64,000 nucleotides of DNA from Anisus vortex (GCA_949126835.1 OX421494.1:55990358-56054357), one strand, 5' to 3'. Shown: positions 1 to 11,511, counted from the stretch's first letter. A program made the numbers and translations. Notes: generated by a model not told the origin, from the sequence alone.

Positions 1-1086
1 AATCCTCCAAACGTTTGTTAGTAAATCACTGACGAGCAAAACCCATTTTATTACAAGGCAATTTATTCACCATAATAAATTATGGATGAGACCTTCTATT
101 TAGATCACACAAGTATAATTATGATTTATAATGTTATTACGGCTAGAGCCCCCATTCAATTTATGAAAATAATAGTTATAGTATTGTTATTATTAGTGTG
201 AGTATCCTTGTATTAGTGAAGATCTTATTATATCATTCTGAAGTTTATTTGTAGTTGTCTAGAGTATTCCGTGGTTCTTAGTATCCCCTGGCAATTCACA
301 TAGCGTAGTTTTAGAGTTTTCAGTTGATTTACTTCATGTATAATTATTTGTGTGGCTCATATTATACAGCAAGAACCTCGATGTTGAGTGGTAGTGTAGA
401 TTATTAAAATAGTTGTATAAATATTACACATACACACATGTATATAACTTTGAAATATTGACGTTAACCAAGTTGTGTAGAAAGCAACGATAAATTTGGT
501 TTAATTTACAACATCAATCCAGTAGGAATCCAAATAATATTATATACACAATCAAGAAATACACATATTCCAATTAGTAATGAATATCCTCAATGAACAT
601 ATAGCATTGTAGTTAATAGTAGAATAATAAATTTTCCATAATACAAATCAAATAGAAATGATACTCAGAGCGGAGAATATTTGATGTTACTAGATCGAAT
701 GCAAGCCAAGAACTAAACTAAAAGTGTCGAATCGCGTAGAAATATATTATGGGTCAATCGTTGGAAAAACCAGACAGCCTAGTGACATGAATATTTTAAT
801 CAAGCCTGCGTGCTGACTGCGTGATCAGAATGTCTTTTTATTAAGAACAATCAATAATGCTCTAACAAGATAAGGAGAGACCGGACGGCCTTGACACGCT
901 GTAGGTGCGTGGGCAGTTCATGTTTTTATCGAGGTTAATAAAAAACAATAATGCTCTCATTAGGTTAGGAAAAACCCGGGGGAAACTTTGAGCTGAGAAA
1001 TATTTTATATCGTTTAAACGCAATTCGCTTAAATGATTTAGTTGGTTTATTAACATTACAATGTAGGGAATTTACGTTTCGTAACA
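1..1086 (-). mobile_element. 5' LTR and leader start of an LTR retrotransposon running off the left edge
   Basis: Read on the minus strand, 1086 down to 49 is a 1038-bp LTR that begins TGTTACGAAACG and ends TTGTAATA. It matches the two 1034-bp LTRs at 44550-45583 and 50420-51453 along its whole length, with scattered substitutions. Bases 48 down to 1 match the sequence just inside the 5' LTR of the 44550 element, including TGGGTTTTGCTCG, the putative primer-binding region. This is therefore the 5' LTR of a minus-strand element whose body lies left of the window, not a solo LTR. Short open frames in it (862-1056) have no coding meaning. Confidence 0.9.
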
Positions 1087-1143
1087 ATATATTACTTTCA
1101 TAGCTTATCTGCATTCATTCTGCTTCAATATCTGACGTTTTAT

Positions 1144-1503
1144 CTTACTTTATCTGTTTAGTTGACTACTGGCAATAAACTTACTTTATCTGTTTAGTTG
1201 ACTACTGGCAATAAACTTACTTTATCTGTTTAGTTGACTACTGGCAATAAACTTACTTTATCTGTTTAGTTGACTACTGGCAATAAACTTACTTTATCTG
1301 TTTAGTTGACTACTGGCAATAAACTTACTTTATCTGTTTAGTTGACTACTGGCAATAAACTTACTTTATCTGTTTAGTTGACTACTGGCAATAAACTTAC
1401 TTTATCTGTTTAGTTGACTACTGGCAATAAACTTACTTTATCTGTTTAGTTGACTACTGGCAATAAACTTACTTTATCTGTTTATTTGACTACTGGTAAT
1501 AAA
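1144..1503. repeat. 36-bp minisatellite, 10 copies
   Basis: The unit cttactttatctgtttagt plus ttgactactggcaataaa-type sequence (36 bp) repeats ten times and fills exactly 360 bp. Copies are nearly identical; the last carries two substitutions. It lies just upstream of the CBM14 exon, so probably in its intron. Confidence 0.95.
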
Positions 1504-1633
1504 CTTACTTAAGGCCGACCATCATTCTTGACATTTAACCTGCTCTTTGTAACTGTATCTACAAGCCCGATACCTTAGATTTTGAATTGCCACCATTGTC
1601 GCCCGTAACACTAAAGACACTTTCCGTTTTCAG

Positions 1634-1803
1634 CGGAAAAACTCTGCACTGAGGACGGACTACGTGACAACCCGAAAGACTGCAACAAGTACATTCAGTG
1701 TCACAACGGAAACGCCTACGACCAATCCTGTCCTGCTGGCCTCGCTTATAAAAAGATAGACCAAACTTGCGATTGGCCCGATGCCACTGGGTGCTTCTTT
1801 TAA
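1634..1803 (+). CDS. Terminal exon encoding a CBM14 (peritrophin-A) chitin-binding domain
   Basis: A splice acceptor (ttttcag, ending 1633) is followed by an open stretch ending in TAA at 1801-1803. It encodes one chitin-binding type 2 domain with cysteines spaced C-x11-C-x5-C-x9-C-x12-C-x7-C and the typical aromatic residues (KYIQC near Cys3, CDWP near Cys5). Such domains bind chitin and are secreted, often at the C-terminus of chitinases or in peritrophin-like matrix proteins. Upstream exons must lie left of the retroelement or outside the window, so the full protein is unknown. It resembles the domain at 54244-54416 (C-x11-C-x5-C-x9-C-x12-C-x6-C), so the two genes may be related. No polyadenylation signal was assigned. 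Confidence 0.8.
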
Positions 1804-2558
1804 AACAGCTGGTAGATTTTATATCTACAACAATTTATTACATTTTCTCTATTAAATATTAAAGCCTCCATGATAGAAGTGTTACATATTATTCCTAATA
1901 TATAAATGGTCAAACACCTATTGAAAAACTATTTTGTAGTAACATACTTTCTGATAACAAATAATACATGACTTAAAAGAAAGCATGAAAAAAGTTGGGT
2001 AGATAGATATCAACAGTCTATGTGAACATTCATAAACTTTTCTTATAAACAAAATCTAACATAAACATATATGGTTGGAAAACCTATGGAAAATGACAAC
2101 AAAACAATTCAACTAATTCAAATTTTATAAAAACTTAGAATTGTGCGCAGTCTTTAATTTGATACCAGCCTAAATGAAATGTTCATAAGTCATATAATTA
2201 AAAAAAATCAATTTTCTCGCTGTACTATTGTTCTCGAAATCTTCGCACATTAAAACTATTTCGTTTGAAAAGCCGCTAAAACATTCCTATATGCTACAGA
2301 AGTTTTTTTCTATGCAGACGAATTCTATGTTTATCCTTGTATTAAATTTTATTATTACATATCGATAGGGAGTTTTAACATTAAGTAGGTAATCAGTCAA
2401 CCCATTGCATGTCAAAATTCGACTTAGTTAAAAATGAACATTATTTCGTCCTTGCGTGTGGAATACCGAAATATCTTGATGGGAGTATCCGTTTCATTTA
2501 TGCTTCAATATTAACGCTTTGAAAATATTTCTATTTGAAATCATATTATTATTAAATG
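1804..2558. other. AT-rich flank, nothing recognised
   Basis: 3' flank of the CBM14 exon. No ORF, repeat unit or transposon end was recognised on either strand. Confidence 0.5.
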
Positions 2559-2826
2559 TAAAGTATCCCGTCGGACCAAACTGATTATAGGGCTGGTGAA
2601 GCAGCGTTCATCAGTTTCTGTGGCCATTGCATACAAGGGGATGTGCGGCCAGCACAATGCCCAGCCGCCTTTACTTTACCCCAACTAATGTCAGGTACCC
2701 ATCAGAGCTGGATGGACCCAGGGACACACTCAAGTCCCGGGAAAAAATCCTAGCCACCACCAGGACTCGAACCCAGAAAGTCCGGGTCGCCAGTCGAACG
2801 AACTGGCGCTCGGCCAACGTGTCCCA
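2559..2826 (-). mobile_element. tRNA-derived SINE, family A
   Basis: On the minus strand this has a tRNA-like head (ggccgagcg..., GGTTCGAAyCC-type B box at about 2766-2775 on the complement) and a conserved body seen in plus orientation as cccgtcggaccaaactgat ... ctgtggccatt ... cagccgcctttactttacc ... caggtacccatcagagctg. At least ten relatives occur in this window, in both orientations. Confidence 0.85.
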
Positions 2827-3977
2827 TATATTATTACTTTACTCCTTAAAAATGTTTTTAAAATGGAAATGATTTTAATTTTGAAACAAGCAAGAAATTT
2901 TTTTATAGAAATTCTTTTAATTTCACTTTTCACGTTACCTTTAAAAAATAAGTTGAAAAAAAATGTATCTATGTTTCTTGAATTATTAGTATCTTAAAAA
3001 CATAAAATCAGAAATTGAGTTGATTAAGTTGATAAACATTTGCTTTCCAGACAAGTATGTATAAATAAGTGATACAGGACTACAACTGCTCTAGTTTTCT
3101 ATATCTAGGAGATAATATACAATACAATTTTAAATTAAAGTGTTTTGTTTTACCTTTATTGCAATAACCACTATCAGGTACATTAGAGTATGAAACAATT
3201 ATGCTTATACATGTATTTAAAACAATGTACAGTTATTGTATATAAAATCAGCGTGGTCTTAAGTCAGCACGTTGAACTGCTATACTAAAAGGTATTTACA
3301 TATAACTACTATAAGATGAAATAGTACTTAATGATCAAGAATAGATGCGAATTAGAACTTATGTAATCGAGTTGGAAAATTCTTTCCCAATAGAAAATGA
3401 ATCAACTGTTAAGTTTAAAAAAAAAAAAATTTGAAAGCTTGTAGAAAATATTTAATTTTAAATTAAAAAGCAAAATATGGAAAATTTGGAAAAAAACAGG
3501 TAATACCGTAGTGATATTATGCCCGAGTCTATTGTGTAAGCTAAACATCAACTATAAGTCATTAATTATAAACATAGATACACAATATTTTTATAATGAT
3601 AGTAAAAGACAGAATCATATTAGAATGATATCTAACAAAAATATATAGGCCTGTACAAATCTGAACGATACAAGAATAATTGAAATAGAACACGTTTAAA
3701 AACAAAGAGATTGAAGATTTTTACAAGTAAATATGCCCTTTTCACACACGAAACGAAATATGTCTGTAAAAATTATTTCAATTTGAAAACATGTGAGAAA
3801 ATATTTATAATGAAAGAAGCTTCAAGTATTTGAGAGAATAGAAAAAGAGAGACAGTGAAAGGGTTAACAACAAAAAAGTTTGAAAAAGAGAACGAAGCGA
3901 CGGATTGATAATCAATATTTAGAGATACTATTTTATGACAATGTGAGGTTCAGACCAAAAATACAAGTTTAATACAT
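2827..3977. other. AT-rich stretch, nothing recognised
   Basis: Homopolymer A/T runs only. I see no coding signal, RNA gene or transposon terminus. Confidence 0.45.
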
Positions 3978-4346
3978 ACCTGGTTATACAGTACTAAATA
4001 ATACATACCTGGTTATACACTACTAAATAATACATACCTGGTTATACACTACTAAATAATACATACCTGGTTATACAGTACTAAATAATACATAGCTGGT
4101 TATACACTACTAAATAATACATACCTGGTTATACACTACTAAATAATACATACCTGGTTATACACTACTAAATAATACATACCTGGTTATACAGTACTAA
4201 ATAATACATACCTGGTTATACACTACTAAATAATACATACCTGGTTATACACTACTAAATAATACATACCTGGTTATACACTACTAAATAATACATACCT
4301 GGTTATACAGTACTAAATAATACATACCTGGTTATACAGTACTAAA
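3978..4346. repeat. 29-bp minisatellite, about 12.7 copies
   Basis: Unit acctggttatacactacta plus aataatacat (29 bp). Twelve full copies and one partial. Two unit variants alternate (tacacta and tacagta), which hints at blockwise duplication within the array. Confidence 0.95.
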
Positions 4347-4761
4347 CGTGCAAATAAAACTGATGGAAAAAAATATGAATGGTATCTAGACACTTTGATT
4401 ACAAATGTAAGTTACAATTTCATAAATAAGAATGAAATATAACAGACATGTTTCATAATATAAAAGCATTAATATATTAAAGAAAGTTTGGCATTATATC
4501 GTATATATTGAACTATTCTTGGTCGGTTCGTTTCAACATTATAACTGAAATAAACGTGCAAGAAAACTAGGGATATATTAGAATAATATTCATTACAGCA
4601 GCTATGTCCTGGCCACACTATTCGCCATTTCATAATGCTTCTGACTGTGTTTTAAAAAACCCTTCACTAGTTTTTTGGTCAAGCCAGACTCTAATATTGT
4701 TCAGACTTTACGTAATGGCATTTTCTTTGGTATAAACTTTTAAGCGTTTAAACTATTCAAT
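4347..4761. other. 3' flank of the class A GPCR gene, nothing recognised
   Basis: AT-rich sequence downstream (in gene direction) of the stop codon at 4762. Probably includes the 3' UTR. No repeat or other ORF identified. Confidence 0.4.
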
Positions 4762-5886
4762 TTAATTTAAATTTCGTTCAGTAATATGTGGATATTGACT
4801 ATAGGAGGAAAAAAACATCTGGTCGAAAGTGTCTCTGTATTTAGAACTCATTTTGTAATAGATGAAGATATTTACATTTGCGTTGATGGCGCCCAGTAGA
4901 AATGCAAATGACCACACAGCGAAAAAGAGATTGACTTCATTTCCATTGACACTAAAAGGCGGGACGAAGGTGGAGACCATAGACAGGACAACTGTTGGTG
5001 TGCAGAAGACGATCAGAAATATGGCAACAAGGGAGACAAGCTTGGACGTTTTCTTATCACGCTTGGTGACAGTCTGGTGCTGGTTCTTCTGCAAGGTGAC
5101 CTGTCTCCACTTGGACCGCCTCTTCATCTGGACCACGAGCACGATGGTGAAAGCGATGACAGCCGTCAGGGATATAACGTACAGCACGGCGTGCATCGTG
5201 AAGGCCACACCTTCCTTCTCGTCACGATCGACTCTGTAAACCAAGCCCAGCATGGTCCTGTTCTTGCTCGGGTAGTAGTTCCAGTCGAAGTAGGCTGACA
5301 TGCATTCCGGGATAATGATAGCGCTGTTGATGAGCAGGATCAGAAAGATGACGACAAGCGACCTGCAAGGTGTGAGGATATTTTGGATCTTCATGGGCTT
5401 GGCGAGGAAGACACATCTTTGAGCCGTCATGGACGCCGTGATGAAGATGGTTATTCTCTCCATGCAACCACTTATCCACCCGGCGACCAGGTACTGTATG
5501 TCTTGGATAACAAAAGGCGCGTCCAGAGTGTCAATATACGGATAGGAGCACACCGCCATGAACATATAATTCAGGGTCCGGATCAGGTCCACTGCGGCCA
5601 GCACGAAGAAGTTGATGTTCATGGAGACGCTGAGGCCTTGCCTCAAGAATATGGCCATGTTTATGATGTTGGAGGCCACGCCAGACAGGCCGAACACGGC
5701 GCTTAGAGCCACCCGGTTCACGATGACGAAAAGGACAGAGTGGAAGTAGCTGAGAAGTTTAGACTGAACATCACCATTGAACACAACTGAACAATGACTC
5801 CAATTCAAAGTAAGACTACTAAAAGTACTGTTGGAACAGATCTGGAAATTTTCCATCTTTTTCCTAAGTAAATGCACATAAAACAA
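4762..5886 (-). CDS. Rhodopsin-class (class A) GPCR, gastropod chemoreceptor-like, single exon
   Basis: An uninterrupted 374-codon frame encodes seven hydrophobic segments. TM1 carries the conserved Asn in GVASNIIN, TM2 has LAAVDL with the conserved Asp, and the end of TM3 reads QRC where most class A receptors have DRY. TM7 reads NANVNIFIYY in place of NPxxY and is followed by the KMSSKYRDTF helix-8 motif. The ectodomain has NxS/T sites near the N-terminus (NST, NWS). A second Met at residue 11 (position 5856) starts MENFQICSN and may be the real start. Intronless receptors with this TM3/TM7 pattern form large lineage-specific families in gastropods, some expressed in chemosensory organs. 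Ligand and G protein are unknown. The pseudogene at 41993-43071 shares the MSSKYR motif. Minus-strand gene with no coding neighbours within 3 kb. Confidence 0.85.
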   Translation of the reverse strand: MFYVHLLRKKMENFQICSNSTFSSLTLNWSHCSVVFNGDVQSKLLSYFHSVLFVIVNRVALSAVFGLSGVASNIINMAIFLRQGLSVSMNINFFVLAAVDLIRTLNYMFMAVCSYPYIDTLDAPFVIQDIQYLVAGWISGCMERITIFITASMTAQRCVFLAKPMKIQNILTPCRSLVVIFLILLINSAIIIPECMSAYFDWNYYPSKNRTMLGLVYRVDRDEKEGVAFTMHAVLYVISLTAVIAFTIVLVVQMKRRSKWRQVTLQKNQHQTVTKRDKKTSKLVSLVAIFLIVFCTPTVVLSMVSTFVPPFSVNGNEVNLFFAVWSFAFLLGAINANVNIFIYYKMSSKYRDTFDQMFFSSYSQYPHITERNLN

Positions 5887-7087
5887 AAATCAAAAAATAG
5901 GTTTGCAAACTATAAATATATGTAGTTCATAGTCTCTGATATTATCTCAAGGAGCACACATATATATTTATATAATGTATACAGCTTGTATAAGGATAAT
6001 TTTACGGCAGTTATTAACATCTTTGATGTAGTTATATTTTAATGTGTTTTTTTTTTAATAAATTCTGAAGCGATAAGTATACTTTTGTTTAAAGATAACA
6101 TTTACCCTAAGCTGTTCATAGAAAATATCTTAGTCTTTGGACTATCATTCTTATATTGTATTTGTCTTATACTTAGTGGCCGCACACTATACCTAAACCA
6201 ACTATAATAGAAATGATTTAACGAACGATTTACACTGACAGATAATATAGTGTTTAAGGGGGGATAATTAAGGGGAAGCGACTCTGTCAAAATCGTATAA
6301 TTGTCTTTTAGTTCAAGGTATGATACCTAGTTTACTCAACAGATCAAGGAGAGCTCTATTATGTTACATTTAATTACTATTTGTCTTATCTCTCTGTAAG
6401 ATGTTGTGATATCTATCTGTATGTTTATAAAAATCAATATTGTTAAAACACACACACACACACAAGCCAACAGTAAATTAAGAAATAATCGATCCTTCTG
6501 AAACTCTTATTGCAGTAGTAAGCAACCGATGACACTATCAGAATGATTGAACCGAGAATAATAAATTAAATTATAGCCTTAGAACTCTTTTTCAATGTGT
6601 AATATTCCGCAAAAACAAAACCAGAAATTTTGAAGCGTAGTTTAGGCTTATAATTAGGAACTTTAAACATTTGAACATTGTTTTAAATGTCTGAGTTTTG
6701 GAAATAAACACAGAACACAATAAAGAAAAACGATTTGGTTATCGATAAAGCAAGTAAAAATATACAATGGTATGACCTTTTCAAGAGTTCACAGAAACTG
6801 AATCACTTCTTTTTCAGAGCACGCCTTTGAAAAGTTGATAAGAGACTTCAAAATGACCCGTTAGTGATGTTTAACTTCAAATTCATACTGTTCTATTTAG
6901 GCACTACATGATAACTTATATTTTACGTCTCCTTTAGTGAGACTACTGCAGCTAGACAGAAATTTATAAAGCAAGGATGCTTTCCTATATGAATGCTATA
7001 GTGTATCACTGCAAAATGTTTAATGATAATAAAATATCTAAGTTAAGATTTTATTCAAGTGATAACTGTGTTAGTGTTGTTAGAATA
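5887..7087. other. AT-rich upstream flank of the GPCR with a CA microsatellite
   Basis: Contains a (CA)n run at about 6446-6464. No other gene, SINE or transposon end was recognised. The 5' regulatory region of the minus-strand GPCR should lie just right of 5886, but no promoter motif stands out. Confidence 0.45.
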
Positions 7088-7355
7088 AAAGAAGATGGAG
7101 ATGGCTGTGTCACCGCATGGATAATAAAAGGCTCCCAAGCAGTGCATTGAAATGGACACCACCAAGAAAAAGACGAAGGGGAAGACCAATGGGAACGTGG
7201 AGGAGGACAATGGACGAGGAAGCAAAGACCACCAACAAAACATGGCGTGAGATGGCTCGGCCAGGATTGGGAGACCTGTCGGAACTTTGTTGCTGCCTTA
7301 TGCTCCACGGGGAGCGATACAGAATAAGAGAAGAACGAACTGAACTTAACGTCTG
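7088..7355 (+). mobile_element. LINE ORF2 C-terminal fragment
   Basis: The plus strand encodes a degraded match to the C-terminal tail of non-LTR reverse transcriptases: RWLCHRMDNKRLPSSALKW, then PRKRRRGRP.GTWRRTMDEE and TWREMARPG. The pattern WLGHVLRM...ALRW.P.GKRKRGRPK.TWRRT is common in invertebrate LINE polyproteins. Only the 3' end remains. Confidence 0.75.
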
Positions 7356-7390
7356 ACTCTACCGGGTAAACAAATATCTACAAATCATTC

Positions 7391-7640
7391 TACTATCCCG
7401 TCGGACCTAGTTGATCCATAGCGAAGTAGCGTTCACCAGTTTCTGCGGCCACGGCATACTAGGTGATCGTGTGGCCAGCACTATGCACCGCCGCCTTTAC
7501 CTTACACCAACTTAGGTCAGGTACCCACTCAGACTTAGGGACACCCTCAAGTCCCGGGGAAAAATCCTATACTGCACCAAGATTCGAACCCAGAACCTTC
7601 GGATCGCCAGTCGAACGCGCTACTGCTCGGCCACCGTGTC
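7391..7640 (-). mobile_element. tRNA-derived SINE, family A
   Basis: Minus-strand copy with the tatcccgtcggacc tail at the left and the tRNA-like head (ggccgagcagtagcgcgtt on the complement) ending near 7640. It lies about 35 bp beyond the LINE fragment. Confidence 0.85.
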
Positions 7641-7957
7641 ATATATCACGAGAGGTCAGCGAGGTCAACTTCAGACTTGAACAGCGAACCATAACCTCGA
7701 TTTTTACGTGTCTGGACTTCACAATTGAATATTTTGCAGGTGTTATATATGTATAACATGTAATACTAGTTTCTATATTGCATTTGATATTGTTTCGCTA
7801 GTTGTGGAGTTATTTAGTTAGATTTCATTATTTGTGAAGAGAGTATTGGCGTTATTAATTTTTTCTCGTACTCAGTTCTTAAACATGCTTTCTACAACAG
7901 TCGCTCTCTTTCTGGTAAAGGATTCAACAGACCACACGCTTGTTACTTTACTCTGTA

Positions 7958-8200
7958 AGTAAAGTACCCTTCGGACCAAACTAATTATAGCAGCGTTCAC
8001 CAGTTTCTGTGGCCACGGCATACTAGGGGATGTGTGTACCGCACAACGCCCAGCCGCCCTTACTTTACTCCAACATCAGAACTGGGTAGCCTCAGAGACA
8101 CTTTCAGGCATCGGGGGAAATTCCTAGCCTTCACCAGGATTCGAAACCAGAACCTTCGGATCGCCAGTCGAACGCGCTGCCGCTTGTCCACCGTGTCCCC
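7958..8200 (-). mobile_element. tRNA-derived SINE, family A
   Basis: Second minus-strand copy within 600 bp, with the same body blocks (cttcggaccaaactaat, ctgtggccacggcata, cagccgcccttactttac) and head (gatcgccagtcgaacgcgct). Confidence 0.85.
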
Positions 8201-8465
8201 AACTATATCATAATATAAATAAATAATTGATTATGTTTTACTCTGTGACTGAAACTAGACTGTTTCAAACAAGAGTTTACAGTTAAATTTACCATTTAAT
8301 AGTCAGATAAGGAAACTCATCTCGTCGATCATACAGAAGAAGCTTTCGTTAAAAGAAAAAAAAAATCACATTGCCGTTTTACAATACCAAGAGGAGCTAA
8401 TTCAATTAATTATACAGTTTCATTCCACTCTTAGTTGTCGTTCTCATTGCATGAAATATGGTGAA

Positions 8466-8644
8466 GCCGGCTGGTCCAGGGAATAGATCACCGGACTGTC
8501 AACCAAAAACCAACGGACAGGTCGCGGGTTCTATCCCTGCCACTGACGGATCCCTGTCGCCCTGCAGGAATTTTGGGCCTAGTGGACGTAATAATCTTCT
8601 ATCTAGAAGGAACGTCTGTAAACTTATAAGATAAATAAAACAAG
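8466..8644 (+). mobile_element. tRNA-derived SINE, family B (LINE-like tail)
   Basis: The head gccggctggtccagggaat ... tcgcgggttctatccctg has A-box and B-box-like parts. It is followed by the block ccctgcaggaattttgggcc and the tail gacgtaataatcttctatct ... agaaggaacgtctgtaaa ... cttataagataa. Related copies lie at 25314-25480 and 40129-40250. The tail strongly resembles the 3' end of the LINE at 56850-57345. Confidence 0.8.
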
Positions 8645-9125
8645 AAACCTTAAAGAAAGCATAGGCTACTTGAGTTGGATGAAATGTAGACAAGTACAAT
8701 TAAATTTATTAAAATTAAATCGCTATCTTTTCACTAATGAATCTGCCTTATTCTCTGTTTGACTGCTCGTGATAAAGTGACATTTTATTCATTGCATGTA
8801 TTAAGTTTTGACACTTATTGCTAATATTTTTGAAATTCTTTTGTTAAATCTTTAACCTTAACGGTAGTTGTGGGGAGCCATTGAACACTGCGTTTCCATT
8901 ACTACTTTCAATGGGCTTGGTAAACTTGGCGGCGCCCATCTCCTCACCAAATCAGAGGTGGATTTTATTTTTTTCTGATTGTGAAACCCACCAATGAGGT
9001 CGTTTGCGAGTTAAGCTCCGTGTCGACATAGCGATCCAGACGCTATTTTTAACATACCATTTGTTGTATTATGACAGGTAATTCATAGACCTTTCTATGT
9101 TAGAAATATTTTATTTTACCTTGAT
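8645..9125. other. Non-coding, nothing recognised
   Basis: Moderately AT-rich. Contains one less AT-rich block near 8875-9025 (tggggagccattgaacactg onward) that looks like an old repeat, but I could not assign it. Confidence 0.4.
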
Positions 9126-9370
9126 TACGGCGGTCATAGCAGTTTCTGTGGCCACAGCATACAAGGTGATTGTTGGACCAGCACAATGCGCAGCCGACTT
9201 TATTTACATCCTAACTAAGGTCAGGTACCCATCAGGACTGGGTAGACTCAGGGACACCCTTCAGGACCAGGGGAAAATATTCATAGTCTTCACCAGGATT
9301 CCAATTATGGACCTTCAATACGCCAGTGGAACGCGCAGGCCACCGACCCCCCCCCCCCATCCGACCCGAG
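9126..9370 (-). mobile_element. tRNA-derived SINE, family A (diverged)
   Basis: Body blocks match family A (ctgtggccacagcatacaag, cagccgactttatttac, caggtacccatcaggactgg, ccagtggaacgcgcaggcca). The B-box region is degraded (ggattccaattatgg) and a C-run ends it near 9355. Confidence 0.75.
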
Positions 9371-9722
9371 TATATTGAAGCCAAACAATTATGTTTTGTT
9401 GCTAGTTTCAATATTAGATGGTTTTTTTATTCTCAGTCAACAAATAGTACGCGCTAGGTAACGAAAAGCTCATGGGAGTAAAAACGCTTTAAAAAAAAAA
9501 TTATTATTATTCTTAGTAAGAGATTATGTGTAGAGCGCTGCCAACAAACATAATGTAGATCAAATATATTCCTTCACATTCATTAACAGCACGACTCCTA
9601 GCCAGAAGCTAAGACTTAGACTTCGTTTCTTTATAGAAATCTCAATAGGTTATAATAATAATATATTGATCAGATGGCTACATGGATCAGTTTAATGACT
9701 CGTTTAATTTCAACAATGAAAT
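9371..9722. other. Non-coding, nothing recognised
   Basis: AT-rich with poly-A stretches. No feature identified. Confidence 0.4.
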
Positions 9723-9992
9723 CTCTCAAACAGTGACCGAGAGATTCACATTGAATTAGTCAACAATCAATATTACCTCTCAAATAGTGACCGAGAGATT
9801 CACATTGATTTAGTCAACAATAAATATTGTCTCTCAAATAGTGACCGAGAGATTCACATTGAATTAGTCAACAATCAATATTGCCTCTCAAATAGTGACC
9901 GAGAGATTCACATTGAATTAGTCAACAATCAATATTGCCTCTCAAATAGTGACCGAGAGATTCACATTGAATTAGTCAACAATCAATATTGC
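9723..9992. repeat. 54-bp minisatellite, exactly 5 copies
   Basis: Unit starting ctctcaaatagtgaccgaga and ending caacaatcaatattgc, 5 x 54 = 270 bp. The first copy is the most diverged. Confidence 0.95.
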
Positions 9993-10202
9993 CTGTTTTG
10001 CTTGTCTATTATCTCTAGTAAAAAAAAAACTACTACTCAATTCAGAAACAATTCAGGAATGAAAAAACATATTTAATAAAGTAGTAAAAATACAAAAACA
10101 ATGAAATTATATAATCAGATAGACTGAACTAAAACAAGTACTTCGATCTTTGCGACATGAAGCAATTCATATAAATTCTTTGGATTTCTACCATTAAATT
10201 TG

Positions 10203-10618
10203 TCTTCTTCATATTCCTGTGGAGACCCCGTTAGACCGGAGGAAAAGTCCACAATTTAACTACATATAAATTGTATAACAAACAAACAAGAATTACAAAG
10301 AGATGATGGAGTTTCATTTGAGGTATTTAGTCCAACCCTTCAATGAAGATTTGAAAGCTGGTACAAGAGGGGGCTGTGATGGAGGTCCAGTGTGATCCAC
10401 AGCCGAATGGCTGACGGAAAAAAAAAAGAATTTTTGGAGACGTCGGTGCGTGCCTGTGGAACACGCAGTTTGGGCTGATGACCTCGGGTAGAGCGGGACA
10501 CTTGCTGGATGCGACATGGCTGTGTGGACATTTCCACGTAGCGGTTCAAGATATTGTACATAGTGGTGACTTTGTCTACCGCTCTGCGGTGTTGTAACTG
10601 GCCTATAAAAACAATCAA
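10203..10618 (-). mobile_element. LINE 3' end with RT C-terminal coding remnant
   Basis: The minus strand encodes LQHRRAVDKVTTMYNILNRY, then STRGHQPKLRVPQARTDVSK and FFFPSAIRLWITL. This is the usual order of a LINE RT C-terminus (RR..., hydrophobic Y..., STRGH..., ARTD..., FFP.AIRLWN.L). A poly-A tract in the frame shifts the last part. The 3' tail (ttgtttgtttgttatacaat on the complement) and noncoding end match the second copy at 55205-55892. Confidence 0.8.
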
Positions 10619-11377
10619 TATCTACAACATCATATTATTGAATTAGATTCTAACCTAATTTTGATAAGAAAGTATCAATAAAGTCTTCTCGATGTTTTTT
10701 ACGCTATAACAATAAACACCAACTAGGACTCAGAATATAAGTGTTGACTATGACATGTTACTGAGAGATGACTGGGTACAACAGTTGCAAAGACTCTCTT
10801 AAACATCAGTCAGAAGTAAACGATTTGTAAAAAGCGTTAAGTATATTATTATATTTATATAACTGCTAGTCAAAATGACGGAGAAACTAATAATTACAAT
10901 GTGTTTTGTTAAAAAGATTTAAAATACTAACACTTTTTACAATAAAAACTGTAGTGAGAACGTATCTTTTGGTATTTTGCTTTTGTTATTTTTTTTTATT
11001 GAAAGCATTTCAAAGGAAGATCTTTCTGAAAAGCAGATAAGATATCGCGTTCATTATAGCAAATGAACGGTGTGAAAGCATTTCAAGGGGAGATCATTCT
11101 GAAATGAATCTCAGTTTAGAACTTTAACAAACGGTGATTATCAATAGGTCTAAGTTTATTTTAAAAAATAGATTAACGAATTAAGCAATATTGTTTATAT
11201 AATAAATATTTCTTTTGGAGGACGTTTCCAATTTATACATTTAACTTTTGACCCGATTGGTCAAACGGCTTAGGAGCCTATAGCGAACAAACATATAAAT
11301 AAACTCACGGTTATTATTAAATTATGTTTATGTTATTATGTAAATTATGTATATGTTATTATGTCAATTGATCATAT
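10619..11377. other. Non-coding, nothing firmly recognised
   Basis: AT-rich. A short duplicated block (gaaagcatttcaa..gagatc) occurs at about 11003 and 11075. No gene signal. Confidence 0.4.
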
Positions 11378-11511
11378 AGTTGGGGGCACGGTGGCCGTGC
11401 GGCAGCGCGTTCGGCTGGCGTACGGAAGGTCCAGGGTTCAACGCCCAGCCATCTTTACTTTTCCCTAACGAATGTCCGGCGAATGTCCGGTACCCACTTG
11501 AGCTGGGTAGG
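11378..11511. mobile_element. Chimeric family A SINE, left part, interrupted by element A
   Basis: The first ~67 bp is a tRNA-like head in plus orientation (cacggtggccgtgcggcagc ... gggttcaac). From cccagccatctttac it switches to the family A body in minus orientation and runs into agctgggtagg. The body resumes at 18787, on the other side of the LTR element, so the element inserted into this SINE. The head-to-body inversion predates that insertion. Confidence 0.75.
11507..11511. repeat. Target site duplication of element A, left copy
   Basis: GTAGG directly abuts the LTR start at 11512 and is repeated at 18787-18791, directly after the other LTR. A 5-bp duplication is usual for Ty3/gypsy integration. 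Confidence 0.9.

Noticed and set aside
862..1056. 64-codon minus-strand ORF at the left edge
   Set aside because: Lies inside the LTR; the equivalent frame recurs near 44560-44680 without conservation as protein.
1144..1503. CRISPR-like appearance of regularly spaced repeats
   Set aside because: No unique spacers: units are contiguous and identical. The genome is eukaryotic. The same applies to the other arrays.
4862..5706. Plus-strand and other-frame ORFs across the class A GPCR
   Set aside because: Shadows of the minus-strand receptor gene; no domain resemblance.
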